From positions 1 through 64,000 of the forward strand of contig JAZRGK010000016.1 of NCBI GenBank assembly GCA_045644145.1: a DNA stretch of 64,000 bases, in the 5' to 3' direction. The notes beneath the pieces were generated by a model that was not told the origin of the DNA, made no database searches, and worked only from the letters and a program-made list of their open reading frames with translations. Both the position numbers and the translations under genes were made by a program. The stretch comes from Flemingiibacterium sp045644145 (GTDB taxonomy: Bacteria; Bacillota; Clostridia; Oscillospirales; CAG-272). This document shows, one piece after another, positions 33,448 to 43,428 of this stretch (the stretch's first letter is position 1; each line of letters opens with the position of its first letter).

Positions 33448-36270
33448 TTATCCCAATTTAGCAAGTACCGCGGAAAGCTCTGAACGGCTTATGGTAGCGG
33501 TGGGGCGTACTGTACCGTCGAGATAGCCGCTGACGATTCCGGAAGCTACGCAGTTGGCAACTCCCTCACGCGCCCAATCGGCGATGTCCGCCGCATCAGT
33601 AAAGGTAAGCTCGGTATCAGCGGCATCGAGCATGCTTCCGATTACCTTGAATGCTTCCTGCCTTGTTATAGTAGCGTTGGGGTCAAAGACCACGGTGCCG
33701 TCTTCAAGTGTACCGCGTCCGTTCATTATTCCGTTGGCGATTGCCGCACGGATATAGGGGATTTTGTCAATTGGCGTGTCCATGTCAAGGGATGCGCCCT
33801 CGTTTATATACGGGAATGCGTTGGTTCCGGACCACAGAACAAGGATCTTAGCGAATTCCGCACGGGTAAGCGCAAGATCGGGGGAATAGTACACTTCGCC
33901 GTCCTTTATTACGCAGTCATAATTCTGAATTACGCCCATTTCATAAAGCGTGTCGAGGTATTCTGCCGCCCAGTGGTCGGTAAGTCCTGAAAGAAGCGGT
34001 TCGGATGGGCGTCCGTAATAAATTACCGGCGAATCTATCACATAACTGAAAGCGCCCGAACCGGATGAGCTAACCGAAAGCAGTTCGGTAAGTGTAAGGA
34101 TTTCAGCATTTATGGAATCCGGTATTTCTGCCGTTATTTCACGCCAGCCAAGCTGTTTTTGGTAATCCTTGGTGATGATGTAGGGCAACTCATAAACATT
34201 CCCCTCGGCATCTGATGCCAAGGCGGTAAGCTCACCGTCGGTGTAACCGTATATCCACATTTTTATACTGTGGGTATCACGCGAAAGCGTGATTTTTTCA
34301 GCCAGTTTTATTGCCATGACTTTATTGTCAGATTCTGTGTCGTATGTGAAATCCACCTTCAAACCGTGAGAGGATTTAAAGCCGTGTTCGGAAAGGGATA
34401 TCTGCAGTTCACCGTGATCCGCATTGCCGATGAAACCGTCAAGCTCGCTCTCTTCCTCAAAATCTGAGAGAATTACAGTTTCATCGCTTATTTTTACCTT
34501 GACATACCGAACGAATTCGTCGAACCACACTCCGATTTCAACCTCGCCTTCAATGTCACCGTCAAATGCCCGGAAATTGCCTTGTTTGTCAAGATAGCCC
34601 AGATCGCAGACTATCATCGCGTCAGGATAGGTGTCGGGATTTGGGAGAATATGCGTTCCGTTGAGGGTATAGTAGAATGAGCCGGCATCAAAGTGGATAG
34701 GCTTACCCTCATGTACCGCAGTTATGTTGATGGGGAGAAGAGTGCCGGGCTTGATCTGCACGGACTCGGGGCTCACATACAGCTCGTCCAGTGTATCCGC
34801 AACAATTACACTTACATCGCCGGATATATCTCCGTTTGTTACCCTTAAACGGTATTCACCGCCCGTAAGTCCGGCGGTATAGCTGTTGCCTCTGGTATAT
34901 CCTGCATCCTCGTACTCCTCGGTAAAAGCGGCAGTCAGGGAGGCAGGATCAATTTCGGTATCTGTAATAAGCTGATATGCCGCGTCAAGTGCTTCGGCGG
35001 TGAAATCTATTGTGCTTCCGCGAAGTATAAGAGGTGTATTTGGCGAAATTTTAAGAGCCGCAGGTATGCCGTCAGCTTCGCCGGTGCTAAGGAAGAGAAT
35101 ACCGTTGGCTACAGAGCGGTAGCCAGTGTCTGAAGATGTGTTTACATACACAGTTTCCGAATCGCCAGAGGGCTTCACCATAACGGTTGTAGAGCCGCCG
35201 CCGTCAAGATTCAGTGCGTAAGTGCATCCAAGCTCAGCCATAACAGCGGAGAGATCTGTAAGTTTAAGTCCTCTGGAGTCCTGACTTCTACCGTCAACGG
35301 CGAAGAAAACCACATTTCCGTCCGGCTTAAGCCCAACGGCAGTGCGGGGATTTACTGTCTTTTCGTGGTCTTCTTCGGCGATGCCCTCAGGTATATTCCC
35401 GGCTTCAAGAATGAGGTCGCCGCCGCCTACTGCACTTGTTATTTGCTCCCAAAGCGCAGCACATTCGGAATCGATTCTTATGAGATCGCCTTTTTTGAAG
35501 CCCGAATAGAGCCCATAATCCGCATATTCCTTTGAAATGCTGAGCACAGCGCATCCATCTGGAATTTCAGAGTTGCCCGCACCGTTTATAACCTCAATGA
35601 CCTCTCCTTTAACAGAACCGCTTGCCTTGATAATTCCGTCAAGCCTTATTACGATTTCGGTGGATTCCCCCTGCAGCTTGGTGGTGTCGGAAAAATCTTC
35701 TGTAAGAAGGTAAGCGCCCCATACGGTTGGGTATTTGTTCAAGTGGTGGATTTTTTTTGGCTCACTGCCGGAAGACAGGTTGGTTATGGATATTTTTATT
35801 TCCGGCTTACCGATTATAGCTGATCCATTTTCAAGAAAACCGAGAGCGTACATTCCGTCGTCTGAGGTAATAAGCTTGCCGCCGTCGATCATTACTCCCA
35901 TGGGTACGCCGGTCTGCATACTGTAGAAATCACCGTTTATTGCACCAAGGACGGCCTTGCCCTCATTGGTTTCTGTTTTCACCAGTGAACCCACACGATC
36001 CTTTCCGTAGACTGATTCACCAAAGCGCACAACGGGGAGCACGCCGCCCATACGGTAATCGTATTCAAATATGTATGCGTGCTGCTTTTTATCTTCTTCG
36101 GTAACCGATTCAAATTCACTGTAATAAAGTCCGTTTCCCACGGTGTCACGTTCAAGCTTTACCACTGTTCCAAGTCCGGTATAGGACAGAGCGTTTAGCG
36201 AAATGCTTAAGAGCATTGTGCAGCCCATGACAGTACATAAAGCTGCATGAAATTTTCTTTTAGACATCAT
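33448..36270 (-). CDS. Phosphodiester glycosidase (NAGPA) domain protein with SLH repeats
   Basis: 940-aa exported protein. A signal peptide covers about 1-30. The NAGPA domain (about 60-400) has NGDFYSMQTGVPMGVMIDGG, NPRTAVGLKPDGNVVFFAVDGR and CTYALNLDGGGSTTVMV. Beta-rich modules lie at about 400-600 and a jelly-roll, carbohydrate-binding-like domain at about 600-750 (SDFEEESELDGF). Three SLH repeats form the C-terminus (LTDHWAAEYL, IPYIRAAIANGIMNGRG, FTDAADIADWAREGV). NAGPA domains cleave phosphodiester-linked sugars in cell-wall polymers, so it may trim surface glycopolymers while anchored by SLH repeats. Two adjacent ATGs (MM) follow AAAGGA; either may start. Confidence 0.87.
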   Translation of the reverse strand: MMSKRKFHAALCTVMGCTMLLSISLNALSYTGLGTVVKLERDTVGNGLYYSEFESVTEEDKKQHAYIFEYDYRMGGVLPVVRFGESVYGKDRVGSLVKTETNEGKAVLGAINGDFYSMQTGVPMGVMIDGGKLITSDDGMYALGFLENGSAIIGKPEIKISITNLSSGSEPKKIHHLNKYPTVWGAYLLTEDFSDTTKLQGESTEIVIRLDGIIKASGSVKGEVIEVINGAGNSEIPDGCAVLSISKEYADYGLYSGFKKGDLIRIDSECAALWEQITSAVGGGDLILEAGNIPEGIAEEDHEKTVNPRTAVGLKPDGNVVFFAVDGRSQDSRGLKLTDLSAVMAELGCTYALNLDGGGSTTVMVKPSGDSETVYVNTSSDTGYRSVANGILFLSTGEADGIPAALKISPNTPLILRGSTIDFTAEALDAAYQLITDTEIDPASLTAAFTEEYEDAGYTRGNSYTAGLTGGEYRLRVTNGDISGDVSVIVADTLDELYVSPESVQIKPGTLLPINITAVHEGKPIHFDAGSFYYTLNGTHILPNPDTYPDAMIVCDLGYLDKQGNFRAFDGDIEGEVEIGVWFDEFVRYVKVKISDETVILSDFEEESELDGFIGNADHGELQISLSEHGFKSSHGLKVDFTYDTESDNKVMAIKLAEKITLSRDTHSIKMWIYGYTDGELTALASDAEGNVYELPYIITKDYQKQLGWREITAEIPDSINAEILTLTELLSVSSSGSGAFSYVIDSPVIYYGRPSEPLLSGLTDHWAAEYLDTLYEMGVIQNYDCVIKDGEVYYSPDLALTRAEFAKILVLWSGTNAFPYINEGASLDMDTPIDKIPYIRAAIANGIMNGRGTLEDGTVVFDPNATITRQEAFKVIGSMLDAADTELTFTDAADIADWAREGVANCVASGIVSGYLDGTVRPTATISRSELSAVLAKLG

Positions 36271-36626
36271 TACATCCTTTCGGTATAGGTAGCGGACATC
36301 GGCACAGCTACGCCGATGTGAACGGACAAATTTATTATACCCTTTTTAGACGCACAAAAAATGTACCCTTGGCGTACAAAGTGTTAATAAAGTAAAAACT
36401 ATGAAGAGAAAAATCAGGTATTTTGTGGTAAGCCGGTTGCGCATAAGCAATATACACATAAGCGGGTTTCCGGTTTTGTGCAGATTGTCGGATTGGTGTA
36501 AAAACTTGAAAAACAACGAAGTACATAAAAAATCTGTTTTCGGCTTTACAAAAACAAATCAGGGCATTAAAGCGTTGCGTGCTGCATATAGTGTATGGAA
36601 AACAACAAAATATCGAGGTGAGCATT
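36271..36626. other. Intergenic region between the NAGPA-SLH gene and spoIIID
   Basis: About 356 bases. Near 36334-36339 is a TATAAT (minus strand) for the NAGPA-SLH gene without a clear -35. Its leader holds an 8-bp hairpin ACATCGGC/GCCGATGT (36296-36319). TGTAC-ccttggc-GTACA at 36362-36378 is a small inverted repeat. CATATAGT at 36586-36593 resembles a sigma-E -10 for spoIIID, but its -35 is weak. No coding sequence is recognised here. Confidence 0.5.
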
Positions 36627-36896
36627 TTGTTTTACGACACGGATGAGCGAGCGCGCAGGCTGGCAGAATACCTTATAAACGAAAAAAGCACGGTGAGAAA
36701 CACGGCGGCGGCGTTCGGTATCAGTAAATCTACCGTACATAAGGATATTTCCTGCCGCTTGAAGCGGATTGATCCGTCTTTATATGCTGAAGCGGCAAAG
36801 ATACTCGATACCAATAAATCCGAACGTCATATCAGGGGCGGAAATGCTACCAAGCTCAAGTATGAATGGGTAAAACAGGCAAAAAATACAAAATAA
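36627..36896 (+). CDS. spoIIID: Sporulation transcriptional regulator SpoIIID
   Basis: 89-aa DNA-binding protein that in spore formers controls mother-cell genes under sigma-E. It matches the family closely: AEYLINEKSTVRNTAAAFGISKSTVHKD (helix-turn-helix, about 13-41), a middle with RIDPSLYAEAAKILDTNKSERHIRGGNATKLKYEW and a basic tail for extra DNA contact. There is no suitable ATG; TTG at 36627 lies 6 bases after GAGGTG. Its presence is the best evidence that the organism, or its recent ancestor, sporulates. Confidence 0.93.
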   Translation: MFYDTDERARRLAEYLINEKSTVRNTAAAFGISKSTVHKDISCRLKRIDPSLYAEAAKILDTNKSERHIRGGNATKLKYEWVKQAKNTK

Positions 36897-36922
36897 TTTG
36901 TGCAGTATACACAAAAAATTGC

Positions 36923-36946
36923 GAGCGCACAGCGCTCCTTTTTTTG
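36923..36946 (+). terminator. Terminator after spoIIID
   Basis: GAGCGC-aca-GCGCTC followed by CTTTTTTT, about 27 bases after the stop. Confidence 0.85.
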
Positions 36947-36985
36947 TTCATTTTAGCAAAAATTTTTTTATTCATTTTAGCAAAA
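36947..36985 (+). repeat. 15-base direct repeat before recQ
   Basis: TTCATTTTAGCAAAA occurs at 36947-36961 and 36971-36985 (period 24) in the AT-rich region upstream of recQ. It may be a pair of protein sites or a small duplication. Confidence 0.6.
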
Positions 36986-37075
36986 GCTCTTTACATTTAC
37001 CATTAAATGTTTTATAATATTTATATAACCTGCAAAGATATCTTTGAAATGAATAATTTGGAGATAAGCGACATA

Positions 37076-38905
37076 ATGGCAGATAAATACAGCGTTTTGA
37101 AGAATTACTACGGGTATACCTCATTCCGAAACGGGCAGGATCAGATTATTGATAAAATAATGGCGGGGAAGGATGTACTTGCAGTAATGCCCACCGGTGC
37201 AGGGAAATCCATATGCTATCAGATTCCGGCGATGCTGCTTCCCGGAATTACACTTGTAATATCTCCTCTTATTTCCCTTATGAAGGATCAGGTAGGGGCG
37301 CTGAATCAAAACGGTATCCGTGCTGCCTATCTCAACAGCTCTCTTACTCCAAAGCAGTACGGTCTGGCGCTTGGCAACATCCGCCGGGGCATGTATAAAA
37401 TAATTTACGTTGCACCGGAACGACTTCTTACGGATGGTTTTTTGGAGCTTGCCGCCGGGCTTGATATTTCCCTTGTAGCAGTTGACGAGGCGCACTGTGT
37501 TTCCCAATGGGGACACGATTTTAGGCCGAGCTACACACATATTTCTGAGTTCGTGAACGGGCTTTGGAACCGTCCCGCGGTTGCGGCGTTTACGGCTACC
37601 GCCACGGAGAATGTAAAGGCTGATGTGAGAGCGCTTCTTGGGTTAAATTCCCCATATGAAATAACCACCGGATTTGACCGTCCGAATTTGTATTTTTCGG
37701 TTGTGGAAACCGATTCCAGAATTGACTATATGCGCAGATATCTTACGGAAAACAAAGGTAAGTCCGGTATAATTTACGCTATGACCAGAAAGAATGTGGA
37801 GAAAATATTCTCCCATCTGTCAGCATCCGGATTCCCCGTAACCATGTATCATGCCGGTATGTCGGATTCCGAGCGTGCCATAAATCAGGATGCATTTATT
37901 CGTGATGTAAAGCCCGTAATAGTTGCCACCAACGCTTTTGGTATGGGGATTGATAAGCCGGACGTGGAATTTATAATACACTATAATTTCCCGATGTCAA
38001 TGGAAGCATATTACCAAGAGGCAGGCAGAGCAGGACGTGACGGAAGTGAGGCGGACTGCACACTTCTTTACTCTGCGGCGGATATACACACCGCAAAATT
38101 TTTAATAGAAAACGGAACGGATGAGGCTGAGGGGCTTTCAGATGAAGAGCTTGAAGCGGCAAAGAGGCGCAGATATAAAAAGCTTGAGGAAATGATATCC
38201 TATTGCAAGACTACATCCTGTCTGCGCGGATTTATACTTCGCTATTTCGGTGACACCCCCAAAACGGAAAAATGCGGAAAATGCTCATCCTGCCACGGCG
38301 ACTACGAAGTGCAGGATGTAACAGATATTGTTCGTGCGGTGCGCATGGCTGTAGATGTAACAGGGGAGCGTTTCGGCGCGGTGTTTATTGCGGATTTTCT
38401 TCACGGTACGGACAACGGGCGTATGGATGCGCTTGGGTTTACCTACGAGAGAGGGTTTGGACTTCTTGAGAGAGTGCCCGTTTCGGTGATACGGGACGTT
38501 ATTTCCCGAATGGAAGAAGAAGGACTCCTTCTTCGCACATCGGGACAGTATCCGGTACTTAATTTGACGGCGAAGCTTGATAATTATTTGGAATCCGATG
38601 AGCGCATGACTTTGAAAATAAAGAAAAACAGGATTAAAAGTAAGGCTTCACGGGCGGCGGACAGAAATCTGCAGATGCTTCCCGTTGATACGGAGCTTTA
38701 CGAGAGGTTAAGAAAATTCCGCAGAGATCTTGCTGAAAGGCGCGGTGTACCGGCTTATGTAATATTCACGGATGCAACGCTCCGCGAGATAGCCGCAAGC
38801 CGTCCTCACGACATGCTTTCGCTTTTGCGAGTACGGGGAATCGGAGAGGAAAAAGCCCAAAGATACGGTACGGCTATAATAAATATCGTCAGAAGCATGG
38901 ATTAG
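37076..38905 (+). CDS. recQ: ATP-dependent DNA helicase RecQ
   Basis: About 609-aa 3'-to-5' helicase for recombination repair. Walker A is PTGAGKSICYQ and the DEAH box is VDEAHCVSQWGHDFRP. The second RecA domain ends with the QEAGRAGRDG motif. A four-cysteine zinc region (SCLRGFILRYFGDTPKTEKCGKCSSC) and a winged-helix RQC segment follow, then a C-terminal HRDC domain (LRKFRRDLAERRGVPAYVIFTDATL). The start is uncertain: ATGs at 37007, 37049 and 37076; the last follows GGAG at a slightly long 12-base spacing. Confidence 0.94.
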   Translation: MADKYSVLKNYYGYTSFRNGQDQIIDKIMAGKDVLAVMPTGAGKSICYQIPAMLLPGITLVISPLISLMKDQVGALNQNGIRAAYLNSSLTPKQYGLALGNIRRGMYKIIYVAPERLLTDGFLELAAGLDISLVAVDEAHCVSQWGHDFRPSYTHISEFVNGLWNRPAVAAFTATATENVKADVRALLGLNSPYEITTGFDRPNLYFSVVETDSRIDYMRRYLTENKGKSGIIYAMTRKNVEKIFSHLSASGFPVTMYHAGMSDSERAINQDAFIRDVKPVIVATNAFGMGIDKPDVEFIIHYNFPMSMEAYYQEAGRAGRDGSEADCTLLYSAADIHTAKFLIENGTDEAEGLSDEELEAAKRRRYKKLEEMISYCKTTSCLRGFILRYFGDTPKTEKCGKCSSCHGDYEVQDVTDIVRAVRMAVDVTGERFGAVFIADFLHGTDNGRMDALGFTYERGFGLLERVPVSVIRDVISRMEEEGLLLRTSGQYPVLNLTAKLDNYLESDERMTLKIKKNRIKSKASRAADRNLQMLPVDTELYERLRKFRRDLAERRGVPAYVIFTDATLREIAASRPHDMLSLLRVRGIGEEKAQRYGTAIINIVRSMD

Positions 38906-38966
38906 ACGGATTTTAGGACATTATTATTTCTTTGATATAATTCGACGTAATATTTGTACTTGATTA

Positions 38967-38975
38967 TGGTATACT
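38967..38975 (+). promoter_or_regulatory. Extended -10 promoter of the glycogen operon
   Basis: TGGTATACT (TG-n-TATACT) lies about 60 bases before glgB. No good -35 is present, which suits an extended -10 promoter. It is the only promoter-like sequence seen before the six-gene cluster. Confidence 0.5.
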
Positions 38976-39033
38976 TTATTTCGGATGATATTTTACGTTC
39001 GTCACTTCAGAATATACGGGAAGGTCGGATTTA

Positions 39034-41016
39034 ATGGCAAAATCAGAACAAAAAAGAAGCACTGCACATGAGCATGCTGCATACTATTTTCATCAAGGCA
39101 CCAATTTTTATGCGTATGATTATCTTGGCTGTCACAGGAGCATGGCAGATGGCGCGTATTTGTATACATTCCGTGTTTGGGCACCAAATGCGGAATATAT
39201 CGAGCTTGTGGGAGATTTTAATAACTGGCAGAGCGGATGCTTTATGCAGAAAGTCACCGAAATGGGAGTATACGAATATGTTCTCTCCTCGGATGTTCCC
39301 ATTGAGGGATCGAATTATAAATACCGCATTACCGGCAAGAACGGCGTTCATTTGAAGGCTGACCCATATGCAAGAGCTTCCGAAACTTTGAAGGGAACAG
39401 CTTCGAAAATATATACCGAACAGCCTTTTGATTGGACAGATGAACTGTGGCTCAAGAAGCGGTTAAAGGATGTTACAGGTAAGGGGAAGCGAAAGCCCGA
39501 ATTTTTTGAAGCGCCAATGAATATTTATGAAGTACACCTTGGCTCGTGGATGACAAAGGACGGACTTACCACCAGAGAGGGTGAAAACTATCTTAACTAC
39601 CGCACCATAGCGGACGAGCTTGCGCCTTATGTTAAGCAGATGGGTTATACTCATGTGGAGCTGCTCCCCATAGCCGAGCATCCATTTGACGGCTCGTGGG
39701 GATACCAGGTGTGCGGATATTATTCCCCTACCGCAAGATTCGGTACTCCCGATGACTTCAGGTATTTTGTCAATAAGCTTCATTCCGTTGGAGTTGGAGT
39801 AATACTTGACTGGGTGCCTGCCCATTTTCCAAAGGATGAGCACGGACTTTATGAGTTTGACGGGCAGCCGCTTTATGAGTACCAGGGCTACGATCGAATG
39901 GAGCATAAAATCTGGGGAACACGCTTTTTTGACGTGGCACGGAACGAGGTGGAGTGCTTCCTCATATCCAATGCTCTCTACTTCCTTCGTGAGTTCCACA
40001 TAGACGGGTTGCGAGTTGACGCAGTGGCATCAATGCTGTACCTGGACTTTGACCGAGATCCCGGAGAGTGGATACCAAATGAACACGGTGAAAATAAGAA
40101 TCTGGAAGCCGTAGCGTTTTTCAAAAAGCTGAATACAGCGGTCTTTGCGGAATTCCCTGATGCTCTTATGATTGCGGAGGAATCCACCGACTGGCCAATG
40201 ATAACAAAACCGGTGCACGAAGGCGGACTTGGCTTCAATTTCAAATGGAACATGGGTTGGGCAAACGACACATTCGACTATATCATGACTGACCCCGTGT
40301 TCCGCAAATACAAGCATGAGAGGCTGACGTTTCCCATGATGTATTCGCTTAACGAGAACTATATACTTCCCGTATCCCACGACGAGGTGGTACACGGAAA
40401 GCTGTCGCTTCTTGATAAGAACTTCGGGGACTACGAAACGAAGTTTGCGGGATTCAGGACTTTCCTCTTGTATCATATGACTCATCCCGGCAAAAAACTG
40501 ATGTTCATGGGCAGTGAATACGCTCCATTTCGCGAGTGGGACTATGAAAATCAGCTTGAGTGGTTTATGACGGACTACGATATGCATAGAAAGTCGCGGC
40601 TTTACACAGCGGCGCTGAACCGATTCTATCTTGAAGAAGGTGCGCTGTGGGAGCGAGATTTCTCTTGGGATGGCTTTGAGTGGATATATCCAGATATGAG
40701 CGATCTCAATATAATCGCATACCGCCGACTTGACAAAAAAGGCAATGAGCTTGTTACGGTTCTCAACTTTGCTCCTGTTTTAAGAGAGGGCTTCACCCTT
40801 ATAAATATGCGTCATGCCAGATATTTCGAGGTGTTTTCCTCAGATGATGCGGAATACGGAGGAAGCGGACGGCGAAACACGGGTGCTCTTGATACCGTAA
40901 AGGCTTTTGACGGTACGAGAGAGCTAAAAATCACACTCCCGCCTATGTCGGGCATCATTTTGAAGCCTCAGGCGGCGGTGGCACGAGTAAAGAATAGCGA
41001 AAAAAATACAAAATAA
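39034..41016 (+). CDS. glgB: 1,4-alpha-glucan branching enzyme
   Basis: 660-aa GH13 branching enzyme that cuts alpha-1,4 chains and rejoins them as alpha-1,6 branches. An N-terminal CBM48 (FRVWAPNAEYIELVGDFNNW, near 45-65) leads into the GH13 barrel with DGSWGYQVCGYY. The nucleophile is Asp329 (GLRVDAVASM), the acid/base Glu382 (MIAEEST) and the transition-state Asp450 (SHDEVVHGK). A C-terminal beta domain completes it. First gene of the glycogen operon, 17 bases before glgC. RBS AAGGTCGG-like, weak. Confidence 0.96.
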   Translation: MAKSEQKRSTAHEHAAYYFHQGTNFYAYDYLGCHRSMADGAYLYTFRVWAPNAEYIELVGDFNNWQSGCFMQKVTEMGVYEYVLSSDVPIEGSNYKYRITGKNGVHLKADPYARASETLKGTASKIYTEQPFDWTDELWLKKRLKDVTGKGKRKPEFFEAPMNIYEVHLGSWMTKDGLTTREGENYLNYRTIADELAPYVKQMGYTHVELLPIAEHPFDGSWGYQVCGYYSPTARFGTPDDFRYFVNKLHSVGVGVILDWVPAHFPKDEHGLYEFDGQPLYEYQGYDRMEHKIWGTRFFDVARNEVECFLISNALYFLREFHIDGLRVDAVASMLYLDFDRDPGEWIPNEHGENKNLEAVAFFKKLNTAVFAEFPDALMIAEESTDWPMITKPVHEGGLGFNFKWNMGWANDTFDYIMTDPVFRKYKHERLTFPMMYSLNENYILPVSHDEVVHGKLSLLDKNFGDYETKFAGFRTFLLYHMTHPGKKLMFMGSEYAPFREWDYENQLEWFMTDYDMHRKSRLYTAALNRFYLEEGALWERDFSWDGFEWIYPDMSDLNIIAYRRLDKKGNELVTVLNFAPVLREGFTLINMRHARYFEVFSSDDAEYGGSGRRNTGALDTVKAFDGTRELKITLPPMSGIILKPQAAVARVKNSEKNTK

Positions 41017-41033
41017 CAGTAGGAGGAATTATC

Positions 41034-42248
41034 ATGTACAAGAAAAAAGAATGTGTAGCCATGCTTCTTGCCGGGGGGCAAGGAAGCAGACTTTACACCC
41101 TTACCGAAAAGACAGCAAAACCTGCGGTGCCTTTCGGCGCGAAGTACCGTATTATAGATTTTACGCTTTCTAACTGTGTAAACTCGCACATTGACACTGT
41201 GGGTGTGCTTACGCAGTATCAGCCGCTTGTGCTGAACGAGTATATAGGCAACGGTCAGCCTTGGGACCTTGACCGCATGAACGGCGGTGTTATGGTTCTT
41301 CCGCCCTATCAGGGAAAGGACGGCGCTGACTGGTATCGCGGCACTGCCAACGCCATATATCAAAATCTTAACTTCATAAACCGCTATGATCCTGACTATG
41401 TGCTTGTGCTGTCGGGTGACCATATTTATAAGATGGATTATAGCAAGATGCTTGACTATCATAAAAAGGTCGGCGCCGCCGCAACTATCGCGGTTATCGA
41501 CGTGCCGATCGAGCAGGCAAGCCGCTTTGGTATTATGAATACCGATGCGGAGGGAAAGATCATAGAGTTTGAGGAAAAGCCGCCTAAACCTAAGAGCACC
41601 AAGGCGTCTATGGGTATATATATTTTTAATCGGGCACTGCTTGAGAAATATCTTACTGAGGATGAAAACAATCCCGATTCCGCCAACGATTTCGGCAAAA
41701 ATATCATTCCGGCTATGCTTAATAGCGGTGAAAAGATGTATGCTTACAGCTTCTCAGGTTATTGGAAGGACGTTGGCACTGTTGAAAGTCTTTGGGAAGC
41801 GCACATGGATCTTCTCGGAGATGAGCCGGAGCTGAATCTTTTTGATTCGGACTGGAAGATATACTCACGCAGCCGTATCCGCGCGCCCCACTATATCGGA
41901 GATGACGCGAAGGTGATTAACTCTATTGTAACCGAGGGATGCGAGATCCACGGTACTGTTGAAAACTCCGTTTTGTTCGGCGGTGTAAAGGTTAAGAGAG
42001 GTGCGTACATACGCAACTCCATAATTATGAGCGATACCGTTATCTCGGAGGGTGCCACTGTATGGCATTCGATTGTTGACGGTGATACTGTAATCGAAGC
42101 CGGTGCAAAGATAGGTGAGCGCAAAGAGTCGGGCGGCGGCATAACACTTGTGGGATGTGATCTTACGATCCCGTCAGGCGCTGTTATTCCGGCTGGCGAT
42201 ATGGTAAATGCGGCATATCTTGATGAAAAGAACAATAAAAAGCGTTAG
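41034..42248 (+). CDS. glgC: Glucose-1-phosphate adenylyltransferase, catalytic subunit
   Basis: 404 aa, makes ADP-glucose from ATP and glucose-1-phosphate, the committed step of glycogen synthesis. The N-terminal nucleotidyltransferase loop is intact (LLAGGQGSRLYTLTEKTAKPAVPFG), with LSGDHIYKMDY for metal binding and EEKPPKPKST for sugar binding. A C-terminal left-handed beta helix carries hexapeptide-type repeats (VTEGCEIHGTVENSVLFGG). It pairs with GlgD next door, as in Bacillus and clostridia. AGGAGG precedes the ATG. Confidence 0.97.
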   Translation: MYKKKECVAMLLAGGQGSRLYTLTEKTAKPAVPFGAKYRIIDFTLSNCVNSHIDTVGVLTQYQPLVLNEYIGNGQPWDLDRMNGGVMVLPPYQGKDGADWYRGTANAIYQNLNFINRYDPDYVLVLSGDHIYKMDYSKMLDYHKKVGAAATIAVIDVPIEQASRFGIMNTDAEGKIIEFEEKPPKPKSTKASMGIYIFNRALLEKYLTEDENNPDSANDFGKNIIPAMLNSGEKMYAYSFSGYWKDVGTVESLWEAHMDLLGDEPELNLFDSDWKIYSRSRIRAPHYIGDDAKVINSIVTEGCEIHGTVENSVLFGGVKVKRGAYIRNSIIMSDTVISEGATVWHSIVDGDTVIEAGAKIGERKESGGGITLVGCDLTIPSGAVIPAGDMVNAAYLDEKNNKKR

Positions 42249-42264
42249 GAAAGGATGAATTACA

Positions 42265-43398
42265 ATGTCGGTACAAGGTATAATTTTTTCAAATCTTCAC
42301 GATAAAAACATTCCCGAGCTTACACGTCGCCGCACAATGGCATCCGTCCCCTATGCGTGCCGTTACAGGCTTATAGATTTTGCTCTTTCCAATATGGTAA
42401 ACTCGGGCATAAGCTCTGTAAGTGTCATTACACACTACAACTATCAGTCCCTTATGGATCATATCGGCTCCGGTAAGGACTGGGATCTGGCACGCCGCTC
42501 CGGCGGTATCAAAATGCTTCCCCCATACATGACGGCGTTCTCGAACAATCAGAATTTACTCTACAATACCCGTCTTGAGGCTTTAAAGAGCGTAAACTAC
42601 TCCGTTTCGCGCTTTAACGCCGATTACGTTGTGCTTTCCGACTGCGACGTTATATGCAATATCGACCTCAACGATATGATAAACGACCATATTGCAAATA
42701 GCGCCGATATAACTATGGCAGTAAAGCGCGTGCTTCTCACAAAGGAGTCCTGCAAGCGCAATGTTATCGTTGATTCGGACGAGGGCGGTCGTATTACCGA
42801 TGTAAATGCCTATCCCCCCAACGTAACGGGCTATAGGGATATAGATCTGAACATCTTTGTCATAAACCGTGAGTATTTGCAGAGTATAGTGGCTGATGCT
42901 ATAGCCCACGGCTATACCAGCTTCAACCGTGACGTGCTTTCCCGCAACGCGTCAAGGCGCAACTACCGTATTTACAGGTACGACGGATATTTTGCTACCA
43001 TAAACTCGCTGGAAGACTATTATATGCACTCAATGGAGCTTATCGGTGATGTTAAAAACCGAGATCAGCTCTTTAACGTGAAAAATCGCCCCATATATAC
43101 GAAACTTAAGAATTCCGCACCTGCAAAGTATACAGACAACGCGAAGGTAACAAATTCCCTTATTGCAGACGGCTGTGTAATAGACGGTACGGTTGAAAAC
43201 TCCATTCTTTTCCGCGGTGTAAAGATAGGTAAGGGTACAACTGTCAAAAACTCAATTTTGTTCCAGGATGCTGTAACAGGGGAAAATGTGTTCCTTAACT
43301 GCGTTGTGGCTGATAAAAATGTGGTTATACGCGACGGACGTGTGCTTTCGGGGCACGAAACTTTGCCTTTCTTTATTGATAAGGGCAAGATGATATAA
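42265..43398 (+). CDS. glgD: Glucose-1-phosphate adenylyltransferase, GlgD subunit
   Basis: 377-aa paralogue of GlgC. The fold is the same (RYRLIDFALSNMVNSGISSV; beta helix with IADGCVIDGTVENSILFRG), but the catalytic GGxGxRL loop is missing: the N-terminus reads GIIFSNLHDKNIPELTRRR. In firmicutes GlgD is a non-catalytic partner that raises GlgC activity in a GlgCD complex. 16 bases after glgC. Confidence 0.95.
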   Translation: MSVQGIIFSNLHDKNIPELTRRRTMASVPYACRYRLIDFALSNMVNSGISSVSVITHYNYQSLMDHIGSGKDWDLARRSGGIKMLPPYMTAFSNNQNLLYNTRLEALKSVNYSVSRFNADYVVLSDCDVICNIDLNDMINDHIANSADITMAVKRVLLTKESCKRNVIVDSDEGGRITDVNAYPPNVTGYRDIDLNIFVINREYLQSIVADAIAHGYTSFNRDVLSRNASRRNYRIYRYDGYFATINSLEDYYMHSMELIGDVKNRDQLFNVKNRPIYTKLKNSAPAKYTDNAKVTNSLIADGCVIDGTVENSILFRGVKIGKGTTVKNSILFQDAVTGENVFLNCVVADKNVVIRDGRVLSGHETLPFFIDKGKMI

Positions 43399-43428
43399 AA
43401 TGTCAAACAGAAAGGAACGGTCATCACC

